A DNA stretch of 7,996 nt from Actinomycetota bacterium (GTDB taxonomy: Bacteria; Actinomycetota; Actinomycetes; Nanopelagicales; Nanopelagicaceae). The position numbers and the translations under genes were made by a program. This document shows positions 1-5,890 of this stretch, one piece after another (the stretch's first letter is position 1; each line of letters starts with the position of its first letter). The notes under the pieces are model-generated. The model did not search any database. It saw only the letters and a list, made by a program, of their open reading frames with translations, and was not told the origin of the DNA. The stretch covers positions 1 to 7,996 of the forward strand of contig WLLM01000028.1 in NCBI GenBank assembly GCA_009700715.1. The letters are read 5' to 3'.

Positions 1-69
1 CACGTCGGGGTGAGTAAATATCTCTTTTCGATAACAGTTAAGAAATATGGTTTTTTGGCCCGAAGTTGA

Positions 70-98
70 TTGACTACCCACAGGCTTAGGCATAAGTT
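70..98 (+). promoter_or_regulatory. Candidate promoter for the transporter operon
   Basis: TTGACT at 70-75 matches five of six bases of the -35 consensus. It lies 17 bases before TAAGTT at 93-98, which fits the loose actinobacterial -10 pattern TANNNT but only three of six bases of TATAAT. Transcription would then begin near 105 and leave an untranslated leader of about 50 bases. The reading rests only on hexamer match and spacing. The next-best alternative -10 is CATAAG at 91-96, which gives a short 15-base spacer. Confidence 0.35.
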
Positions 99-110
99 CA
101 CGCTTAGAAA

Positions 111-125
111 TGGGGTAAAGCCCCA
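111..125 (+). promoter_or_regulatory. Small GC hairpin in the leader of the binding-protein gene
   Basis: TGGGG at 111-115 and CCCCA at 121-125 form a perfect five-pair stem around the loop TAAAG. It would sit near the 5' end of the mRNA if the promoter at 70-98 is right. The same CCCC (121-124) could instead pair with the G-run of the ribosome binding site at 144-148, so the hairpin might keep that site open or help stabilise the 5' end. There is no T-run after it, so it is not a terminator. Confidence 0.4.
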
Positions 126-143
126 CTTCCTTTATCTGAATTC

Positions 144-149
144 GGGGGA
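144..149 (+). promoter_or_regulatory. Ribosome binding site fixing the GTG start at 155
   Basis: GGGGGA lies five bases before GTG at 155. The next in-frame candidate, ATG at 173, has no purine-rich site at a suitable distance. Starting at 155 also gives the signal peptide a normal basic N-region (Lys3, Lys5, Lys8), so the GTG start is preferred. Confidence 0.6.
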
Positions 150-154
150 AATCA

Positions 155-1291
155 GTGTTTAAATCTAAGTTAATGAAATCCGCAGTTGTTGCTGTAATGG
201 CCACATTTGCTATCGGATCGTCTGTCCCAAGCGCGCCAGCAGCGTCTAAGACAATCGAACTCTTGATCTCTGCGGATACAAATATCCAGACTCTCTGGAA
301 CACAGTATTAATTCCAGCATTTGAAAAGGAATACCCAGGTTACAAAGTAAATGTAACTTTCGACCGTAACGGCCTTCGCGATGCACAGACATTTGCAAAG
401 ATTGTTGCAGCTAAAGAAACACGTCGTGATCCAGGTGTAGACCTTATTGATGGTGGTATCGCAGGACGTCTTGCACAAGCCGGTCTTTTGTATCGCCCAA
501 GCCCATCACTTATGCCAAACCTTAAAGATGTAAGCAAAGTTTTGGTAAAGCAAGGCAATGGCCAGATTCCTTACCGTGCATCAACAGTTCTTCTTGCATA
601 CAACTCAAAGAACGTAACTAAGGTGCCAAAGACTCTTGCCGAAGTTCTTACTTGGATCAAGGCAAACCCAGGCAAATTTAGCTACAACGTTCCTTCAGGT
701 GGCGGCTCTGGATATTCATTCGTTCAGACTGTTGTCGATATGAACCTTGATGCTGATGAGCGTCTTGCAATGTCACTTGCTGGAAATAAAGATATCCAGA
801 CAAAGTGGGCAAAGGGTCTTGAGACTCTTCGCGATCTAAACAAGTACACCTATGGAAAGAACGGAACATATCCAGCAAATAACGCTGCGACTTTGAACCT
901 TCTTTCAACAGGCGAAATTGATATGGGAACAGTTTGGTCAGATCAATTCGCATCTGCCAAGGCAGCCGGCACAATGCCAGCAAATATCAAGGTAACTGCA
1001 ATCAAGAGCCCATCACTTACAGGTGGACCAGCATGGTTGGGAATTCCAATCAACGGTTCAAACCGCACAGGTGGTCGTTTGCTTGCAAACTTCGTACTTT
1101 CACCAGCAATGCAGAATGCAATCATGGGTGGCGCACTTAAGGGCATCCCAGTTGTAAACCTTGCAAAGCTTGATCCAGCGCTAGCCGAAGGAGTTAAGGA
1201 TGTAGATGTCACTGACATGCGCGCTCCTTACTTCCCAGCTAACTCAGATGATCTAAAGAGCGCTTGGTCGCTTGCAGTTCCAGGTAAGTAA
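155..1291 (+). CDS. ABC transporter extracellular substrate-binding protein
   Basis: This is the receptor of the importer encoded by the next three genes. The 378-residue product starts with a Sec-type signal peptide: a lysine-rich N-region, a hydrophobic core at about 9-20, and a likely cleavage after Ala29 (motif Ala-Pro-Ala). The mature part resembles family-1 solute-binding proteins of the iron/polyamine/phosphorylated-compound group (FbpA, PotD, AfuA, YnjB-like). It opens with a short beta strand and then the stretch LWNTVLIPAFEKEYPGYKV, which is typical of the first lobe. A Gly-rich segment (PSGGGSGYSF, residues about 181-190) may line the ligand cleft. There is no cysteine anywhere, so no lipobox. 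Proline codons are almost all CCA (20 of 23, the rest CCT), which suggests strong expression. The ligand cannot be read from the sequence; the GDPD-phosphatase gene downstream suggests a phosphorylated polyol or phosphodiester. The family is fairly sure, the substrate is not. Confidence 0.85.
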   Translation: MFKSKLMKSAVVAVMATFAIGSSVPSAPAASKTIELLISADTNIQTLWNTVLIPAFEKEYPGYKVNVTFDRNGLRDAQTFAKIVAAKETRRDPGVDLIDGGIAGRLAQAGLLYRPSPSLMPNLKDVSKVLVKQGNGQIPYRASTVLLAYNSKNVTKVPKTLAEVLTWIKANPGKFSYNVPSGGGSGYSFVQTVVDMNLDADERLAMSLAGNKDIQTKWAKGLETLRDLNKYTYGKNGTYPANNAATLNLLSTGEIDMGTVWSDQFASAKAAGTMPANIKVTAIKSPSLTGGPAWLGIPINGSNRTGGRLLANFVLSPAMQNAIMGGALKGIPVVNLAKLDPALAEGVKDVDVTDMRAPYFPANSDDLKSAWSLAVPGK

Positions 1292-1309
1292 TTACTTGAA
1301 ACAAGTAAT
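1291..1309 (+). promoter_or_regulatory. Intercistronic hairpin after the binding-protein gene
   Basis: ATTACTTG (1291-1298) and CAAGTAAT (1302-1309) form a perfect eight-pair inverted repeat with a three-base loop, starting at the last base of the stop codon. No T-run follows, so a full terminator is unlikely. A hairpin placed between a binding-protein gene and its permease genes commonly protects the upstream mRNA from 3' decay, which gives more binding protein than permease. That role is inferred here from position and shape. Confidence 0.55.
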
Positions 1310-1335
1310 CAAGTTGGAAATCTCGAGAGGTATTT

Positions 1336-2277
1336 GTGACGACAACTAATACTGTCGCCACGAAGGAGGGCTTTGCGGAGGTAAAAGCCGCAAAGCTCTC
1401 CACTCTCGGGTTTTTTATGGCGCTACCACCAGTCTTGGTAGTGATTCTCTTTGTTGGTTTGCCGATCTTTGTCGCATTCATCTTTAGTATCGGTTACACC
1501 GGAGGCCCTAACCGAGTTATCTCGATTATTGGCCAGGATATTTACAAAAAGGACAGTTGGTGGGGAACAGCTGACGCATACCTCGCGGTTGTTAAAGATC
1601 CACGTTTCCTTCCAGATTTTGCATTAACAATGGTAGTTACCTTCGTATCTACATTAGTTGTTTTAACTATGGCGATGGGTATGGGTTTATACCAGCGCAT
1701 TAAGGGCGGAAAAGTCGCTTCAGTTTTGAGCATGCTTTCACTCGTCCCGCTATTCGTTCCAGTCGTTATCGCGGCATATGCGATTGCGCAGTTCTATAAC
1801 GGCGTCGGTTTCATGCGAACATTTATGGCGCAGTTCGGTATTGAGTTTCCAGTAATTACCGCAACACGTAATGCAATCATTATCGGCACGATTTGGACGT
1901 CTCTTCCTTTTGCAATCTTGATGATTACTTCAGGTCTTCAGTCAGTGCCGAATGCCTTGATCGAAACTGCTCAGGATGCCGGCGCAAGCTTCATGCGCAT
2001 CGTTCGCACCATTCTTATTCCATTGGCCTTCGTGCCAATTGTCATCGCCGGAACATTTACTGCAATCGGAATTATGGGTTCGTTTACCGTTCCGCTATTT
2101 CTAGGACCAAATCAGCCAACCATGCTTGGCGTAGAGATATCTAACTTCTTCACGGCATATAACCGCCCTCAGCAATCAATTGTTATGGCATTTATCATCT
2201 TTGCCGCGGCATCGGGTATTGCGGTTCTTTACATCTGGGCCAATATTCGCAGCGCTAAACAGAGTGGAAGAATCTAA
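1336..2277 (+). CDS. ABC transporter permease, first membrane subunit
   Basis: This is the first of two membrane subunits of the importer. The 313-residue protein has about six hydrophobic segments, at roughly 28-50, 93-118, 128-152, 178-200, 228-256 and 281-302. The cytoplasmic coupling loop (EAA motif) lies near 210-230, with Glu210, Ala215 and Gly216 in ETAQDAGAS followed by a Leu-Ile-Pro segment. This layout is that of the PotB/FbpB/UgpA class (binding-protein-dependent inner membrane component, PF00528). The GTG start at 1336 is backed by GAGAGG at 1325-1330, five bases upstream. About 20 hydrophilic residues precede the first helix. The stop TAA shares its last base with the ATG of the second permease (TAATG), so the two are probably translationally coupled. 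The substrate cannot be inferred from the permease alone. Confidence 0.9.
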   Translation: MTTTNTVATKEGFAEVKAAKLSTLGFFMALPPVLVVILFVGLPIFVAFIFSIGYTGGPNRVISIIGQDIYKKDSWWGTADAYLAVVKDPRFLPDFALTMVVTFVSTLVVLTMAMGMGLYQRIKGGKVASVLSMLSLVPLFVPVVIAAYAIAQFYNGVGFMRTFMAQFGIEFPVITATRNAIIIGTIWTSLPFAILMITSGLQSVPNALIETAQDAGASFMRIVRTILIPLAFVPIVIAGTFTAIGIMGSFTVPLFLGPNQPTMLGVEISNFFTAYNRPQQSIVMAFIIFAAASGIAVLYIWANIRSAKQSGRI

Positions 2278-3119
2278 TGGCCAAGCGCGAGAATAATTTA
2301 AATCTTCAGACCGGAAGCTTGGTTACTCGCTTCTTTATCGGTGTCTTTGTGGCGTTTATGGCGGTCTTCATCTTGGGGCCGCTTATTTGGTTGGCACTTC
2401 AAGCATTTAGTACCACTTGGACTTTCCCAAACTTAAAGCCAGATGGTTGGACATTGGTCTGGTGGAAGCGCGTATTTGAAACACCATCAATGGTGGAAGC
2501 GATCCGTAATTCCTTTATTACCGCTCCAATCGTAGTTCTGGTTTCAGCGGTCATCTGTCTTCCTGCAGCGTATGCGGCAGCGCGATATAACTATCTTGGG
2601 CGTCGCGTATTCCTCATCGGAATGTTTGCGGCTAACTCATTTCCTAAACTTGGTCTATTCGCCTCAATCGCAACTCTCTTCTATACGCTTAATTTGATGG
2701 GCACGATGGTTGGAGTAATCATCATCCAACTTCTTGGAACCATTATCTATATGACCTGGATTCCGGCAGCGGCATTTGCTGCTGTGCCAAAAAATCTTGA
2801 AGAAGCCGCACGCGATGCCGGTGCTTCAAAGTTCCGAGTTTTTCGCGGAATAACCTTGCGTCTTGCTGCTCCTGGAATTTTGGTCGCGATGGTTATGTCA
2901 TTTATTTCAGCATTTGATGAGGCACAAGGAACTTACCTTGTAGGTTCACCGGAAATTTTCACTATGCCAACTGAGATGTATTCATTGGTACTTACTTACC
3001 CAGTTCAAATCGCAGCAGTGTTTTCAATTTTGCTCGCGGTACCGTCAGTAATTCTTATCGGTCTAGCCCGCAAACACATCATTGGCGGCCAACTAGCTGA
3101 AGGATTCCAAATCAAATGA
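2277..3119 (+). CDS. ABC transporter permease, second membrane subunit
   Basis: This is the second membrane subunit and the partner of the preceding permease. The 280-residue product has about six hydrophobic segments (roughly 16-40, 79-103, 108-135, 140-165, 196-216, 243-263). It has a clear EAA loop, LEEAARDAGASKFRVFRGI, at about 174-192, with the invariant Gly182. This resembles the PotC/UgpE/MalG class. The loop docks on the ATPase encoded next. The start codon overlaps the previous stop by one base, and the GGAAG at 2266-2270 is a plausible ribosome site. The gene ends 19 bases before the ATPase start. Its length is normal for the family and nothing appears broken. Confidence 0.9.
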   Translation: MAKRENNLNLQTGSLVTRFFIGVFVAFMAVFILGPLIWLALQAFSTTWTFPNLKPDGWTLVWWKRVFETPSMVEAIRNSFITAPIVVLVSAVICLPAAYAAARYNYLGRRVFLIGMFAANSFPKLGLFASIATLFYTLNLMGTMVGVIIIQLLGTIIYMTWIPAAAFAAVPKNLEEAARDAGASKFRVFRGITLRLAAPGILVAMVMSFISAFDEAQGTYLVGSPEIFTMPTEMYSLVLTYPVQIAAVFSILLAVPSVILIGLARKHIIGGQLAEGFQIK

Positions 3120-3138
3120 TCACTACGAAAGGCGTAAA

Positions 3139-4152
3139 ATGAGTAACGCAACACACGGTCTTGAGCTCATCGGACTCACAAAGATCCTTGGTGGTCGCGT
3201 AATCATTGATAATCTCAACTTAACCGTTGAGAAAGGCGAGATGGTCTCTTTACTTGGTCCATCTGGTTGTGGCAAAACTACAACGCTGAGAATGATCGCC
3301 GGATTCTTGATCCCTGAAAAAGGCACGGTAAATGTTGCAGGAAAAGATGTGACCAACCTTGGTCCAGAAAAGCGACCAAGTGCGATGGTTTTCCAGAACT
3401 ACGCCCTCTGGCCACATATGACAGTATTTAAAAATGTCGCCTACCCACTAAAGATTCGCAAGATGGGTAAGGCAGAGATTGAAAAACGAGTTCACGAAGT
3501 ACTTGAAGTAGTAAATCTCATGCATCACAAAGATTCTCGCCCTGGCCAAATCTCTGGTGGTGAACAACAACGCGTTGCACTTGCTCGTGCATTGGTTCAA
3601 GAGCCAGATATCTTGCTACTGGATGAGCCTCTATCAAACCTCGATGCAAAGCTGCGCGTGAAAGTTCGTGAAGATATTCGTGACTTGCAGCGTCGCCTCG
3701 GAATTACCACCGTAATTGTGACCCACGATCAAGACGAAGCGCTTTCAATCTCAGATCGCATCGCGGTTATGAACGAAGGTCGAATCGAACAATTCAGTAC
3801 CCCTCAAGATCTGTATGACCAACCAGCAACTGAATATGTAGCTAACTTCATTGGTAGTTTAAATCGTATTGAAGGCGGTTATGCCGATGGCCAAGTTATT
3901 CCAGGCAATGAAGTGGTTGGTATCCGTCCAGAGGATGTTTCATTTTCTAAGAGCCAAGTTGCGGGAAGCTATCCTGCAACTGTCGAATTAGTCGTTCCAC
4001 GTGGACATTTCCATGAGGTCTATTTAAAGCGTGCCGATGCTTCATTACGCGCCTTTGTTTCAATTGACGTTCCAAAGGCGGGAGATATCGGTTTTGCTAA
4101 GGTCAGCAAAGCTCTGGTTTACAAGGATGGCAAGCTAGTTAGAACCGCATAA
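3139..4152 (+). CDS. ABC transporter ATP-binding protein
   Basis: This is the cytoplasmic ATPase that powers the importer. The nucleotide-binding domain fills about residues 8-240. It has Walker A GPSGCGKTT (40-48), the Q-loop Gln86, the signature ISGGEQQR (138-145), Walker B ILLLDEP (158-164), the D-loop SNLDA (166-170) and the H-loop His196. Near 256-270 the phrase GNEVVGIRPEDVSFS marks a C-terminal TOBE-like regulatory domain, as in PotA, UgpC, MalK and FbpC. With 337 residues it is slightly shorter than UgpC or MalK. The ATG at 3139 has GAAAGG at 3127-3132 with six bases of spacing. All catalytic motifs are intact. The family is certain. Substrate class cannot be told from this subunit, and such ATPases are sometimes shared between importers. 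Confidence 0.95.
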   Translation: MSNATHGLELIGLTKILGGRVIIDNLNLTVEKGEMVSLLGPSGCGKTTTLRMIAGFLIPEKGTVNVAGKDVTNLGPEKRPSAMVFQNYALWPHMTVFKNVAYPLKIRKMGKAEIEKRVHEVLEVVNLMHHKDSRPGQISGGEQQRVALARALVQEPDILLLDEPLSNLDAKLRVKVREDIRDLQRRLGITTVIVTHDQDEALSISDRIAVMNEGRIEQFSTPQDLYDQPATEYVANFIGSLNRIEGGYADGQVIPGNEVVGIRPEDVSFSKSQVAGSYPATVELVVPRGHFHEVYLKRADASLRAFVSIDVPKAGDIGFAKVSKALVYKDGKLVRTA

Positions 4153-4155
4153 GTC

Positions 4156-5697
4156 ATGTCAGAGAATAAGACTTTTGCATGTGCTCACCGTGGTGATTCC
4201 AGTCGCTTTCGCGAAAATACGATTGTCGCTATTCAAAGCGCAATCGACACCGGTGCTGAAGTTGTTGAGATCGATGTTCGCATTACACGTGATGGCAAGG
4301 TAATAGTTCTTCACGACTCAACGCTTGAAAGACTCTGGGGTATCACCAAAGAGAGCACTGAAATGGATTGGTCGGAAATATCTAAGCTCGGCCATGGTGA
4401 AGATCGCATCCCGCTATTAATCGATGTTTTAAAGCTATTCGTCGGTACTAAATCAATCCTTATGATTGATATGGAACAGAAAGATCCAGCAAAGCTTGCC
4501 TACGAAGTGGTGGCAAGCGGACCATTGGCGCAAGATCAGATTTTCTGGTGTGGCAACTTCGAGGGCATGAAAACGATCCGCGAGCTCTCTCCAAAGGCTC
4601 GAATATGGATGCCATGGGACAAATTGGCATTACCAACAAAAGCTGAGACCGAAGTTCTAAACCCCGAATTCATCAATTTGCATTATTCATTTGTCACCCA
4701 GAAATCGGTAAAGGCGATGCACGACCTTGGCTTTAAAGTCGCCGTCTGGACTGTTGATGATGAAGCAACTATGCGTTGGGCAGCGGCTATCGGAGTTGAT
4801 TCAATTACCTCTAATTACTTAACTCTCCTACAGAAAGTCATTGCCGAAAATCCAAAGATGGATACATCCGGTCCGCAGAAGATGAAGTTAGAAGATATTG
4901 ATTTAGATCGTGCTATGACAATTGCTCGCGATCTAGGAAAATGGGCAATTTTAGTTGCCAGCAATATGGATCCCGGAAAAATCGAATTAAAGAAGAATGC
5001 CGCAGATATTGTTACCGAAATTGATGTGATGATTGAAGCCCATGTGCGCGAAGTAATTGCCGCTAACTTGCCAGGACATAACTTTGTTGGCGAAGAAATG
5101 GGTGGGGCATATCTTGCCGATACTCCATCTTGGTATCTAGATCCAATTGATGGAACTACTAATTTTGCCAATCGCTTGCCATGGACATCCTTTTGTTTCG
5201 GTCTTGCCCACAATCGCGATGTCTTAGTTGGTGTTGTGATTGATCCATGGCGTGATGAGTTATATGAAGCCCAACGTGGCAAAGGTGCAAAAAGAAATGG
5301 CAAGCCACTGATTATTGAAGATCAATCCGGTGTAGAAAATCCACTCGCTTCGCGAGTAGTTTCAACTGAACTTGCTGCCTATCAACCATGGCCCGGAATG
5401 CTTGGCTTGTTGGATGGACTAGCAGAGCAATATTGCACGATGCGAATTATGGGATCAGGAACGTTAACGATTGTTGGACCGGCACTCGCCCGTGGTGTTG
5501 GCGCAGTGGTAGGTCACTTCAGTCCAATCGATCATTTGGCTTCGCTATTAATCGTTGCTGAAGCGGGAGGCGCTGTCTGGGATGAAGAAGGAAAACAGAA
5601 CCTTTTCCCAGAAAAAGGCGGCGTAATGACCGCAACTCAGGCGGCCGCCAAACCGTTGTACGAGATTTGGATGCGGGCCCTCAAATCGGGGCGCTAG
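4156..5697 (+). CDS. Fusion of glycerophosphodiester phosphodiesterase and inositol monophosphatase family domains
   Basis: Two complete enzyme domains lie in one 513-residue reading frame with no signal peptide, so it should act in the cytoplasm. Residues about 5-230 are a GDPD domain: His11-Arg-Gly, Glu20-Asn-Thr, Glu38 and Asp40 in EIDVR, the His53-Asp pair, and the C-terminal VAVWTVDD...GVDSITSNYL. GDPDs cleave glycerophosphodiesters to glycerol 3-phosphate and an alcohol. Residues about 243-513 are an IMPase-type magnesium phosphatase: DIVTEID (284-290), Gly312-Glu-Glu, DPIDGTT (329-335), Asp459 and EAGG (469-472). Both are of normal family length, with only a short linker at about 228-243. 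Met235 and Met243 could in principle be internal starts, but neither has a clear ribosome site. The start is fixed by the HRG motif at residue 11; it lies three bases after the ATPase stop and lacks a good Shine-Dalgarno, so coupled translation is likely. Oddities are DME where GDPDs usually have E-x-K, and PID instead of WD before the IMPase metal Asp. Domain identities are sure; the substrate is inferred. Confidence 0.92.
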   Translation: MSENKTFACAHRGDSSRFRENTIVAIQSAIDTGAEVVEIDVRITRDGKVIVLHDSTLERLWGITKESTEMDWSEISKLGHGEDRIPLLIDVLKLFVGTKSILMIDMEQKDPAKLAYEVVASGPLAQDQIFWCGNFEGMKTIRELSPKARIWMPWDKLALPTKAETEVLNPEFINLHYSFVTQKSVKAMHDLGFKVAVWTVDDEATMRWAAAIGVDSITSNYLTLLQKVIAENPKMDTSGPQKMKLEDIDLDRAMTIARDLGKWAILVASNMDPGKIELKKNAADIVTEIDVMIEAHVREVIAANLPGHNFVGEEMGGAYLADTPSWYLDPIDGTTNFANRLPWTSFCFGLAHNRDVLVGVVIDPWRDELYEAQRGKGAKRNGKPLIIEDQSGVENPLASRVVSTELAAYQPWPGMLGLLDGLAEQYCTMRIMGSGTLTIVGPALARGVGAVVGHFSPIDHLASLLIVAEAGGAVWDEEGKQNLFPEKGGVMTATQAAAKPLYEIWMRALKSGR

Positions 5698-5700
5698 AAT
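5695..5700 (+). promoter_or_regulatory. Candidate -10 element for the rib operon
   Basis: TAGAAT matches five of six bases of the -10 consensus and begins with the TAG stop codon of the upstream gene. Transcription would start near 5705-5708, just ahead of the riboswitch P1 stem at 5712. No good -35 lies at the usual distance: positions 5672-5677 read TGCGGG, and the better TTGGAT at 5667-5672 would give a 22-base spacer. The element is plausible because some independent promoter is expected for the rib genes, but the evidence is one hexamer. Confidence 0.35.
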
Positions 5701-5711
5701 AAGAGTGTTGT

Positions 5712-5829
5712 TTTTCGGGGTCGATGTAATTTCGAACCGGCAGTGAAAGTCTGCGACCCGGTCATATCCAATGACCGGTGGATTGGGTGTAATTCCCGAA
5801 CCGACGGTTAAAGTCCGGATGAGAGAAAA
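5712..5829 (+). promoter_or_regulatory. FMN riboswitch aptamer (RFN element)
   Basis: This RNA element senses flavin mononucleotide and lowers expression of the rib genes behind it. The closing stem P1 pairs TTTTC (5712-5716) with GAAAA (5825-5829). The conserved GGGG follows at 5717-5720, then the core ACCGGCAGTGAAAGTCTGCGA around 5736-5756. A perfect eight-pair hairpin joins CCGGTCAT (5758-5765) to ATGACCGG (5771-5778). Next come the second half-domain GGTGTAATTCCCGAACCGACGG and the hallmark GTCCGGATGAGAG ending near 5825. All six stems can be drawn. It lies directly upstream of ribD, the usual context, and starts only 14 bases after the stop codon of the previous gene. Confidence 0.97.
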
Positions 5830-5834
5830 TCAAC

Positions 5835-5889
5835 GTGTAGCTGTCGCACCCTTTATATGGGTTTAGTGCGTCGGCTGCCACCGCTTTTT
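5835..5889 (+). terminator. Candidate riboswitch-controlled terminator hairpin
   Basis: AGCTGTCGCAC (5839-5849) pairs with GTGCGTCGGCT (5866-5876) with one mismatch and one G-U pair. The stem can be extended at its foot by GTG (5835-5837) with CAC (5879-5881) and at its top by CC (5850-5851) with GG. Three bases later comes a run of five T's (5885-5889). The shape fits an intrinsic terminator formed when FMN is bound. The T-run is short and the stem has an internal loop, so it could also be only a structural spacer before the stem at 5891-5928. Confidence 0.5.
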
Positions 5890-5890
5890 C

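Noticed and set aside
51..56. T-run at 51-56 as the terminator of a gene upstream of the window
   Set aside because: No convincing GC-rich hairpin precedes it, and no reading frame in 1-50 can be recognised as a gene end.
96..101. GTTCAC as a possible PhoP (PHO box) half-site upstream of the transporter
   Set aside because: A phosphate-scavenging operon might carry one, but the expected second repeat 11 bases away (85-90 or 107-112) is absent, so it is a single chance hexamer.
4858..4884. Internal starts (ATG 4858 or 4882) that would make the IMPase a separate protein
   Set aside because: Neither has a clear Shine-Dalgarno sequence at the right distance, and the frame is open from the GDPD domain through to the end. 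Secondary internal initiation cannot be fully excluded.
4815..5303. 162-codon open frame on the minus strand inside the IMPase half
   Set aside because: It lies fully opposite a gene with complete catalytic motifs, shows no recognisable domain, is rich in Ser, Arg and Pro as shadow frames are, and has no ribosome site that I could see.
4882..5697. IMPase half as the missing phosphatase of riboflavin synthesis, because it adjoins the rib genes
   Set aside because: It is fused to a GDPD, lies upstream of the FMN riboswitch and belongs to the transporter operon. The riboflavin-pathway phosphatases I know of are HAD-type, so adjacency alone is weak evidence.
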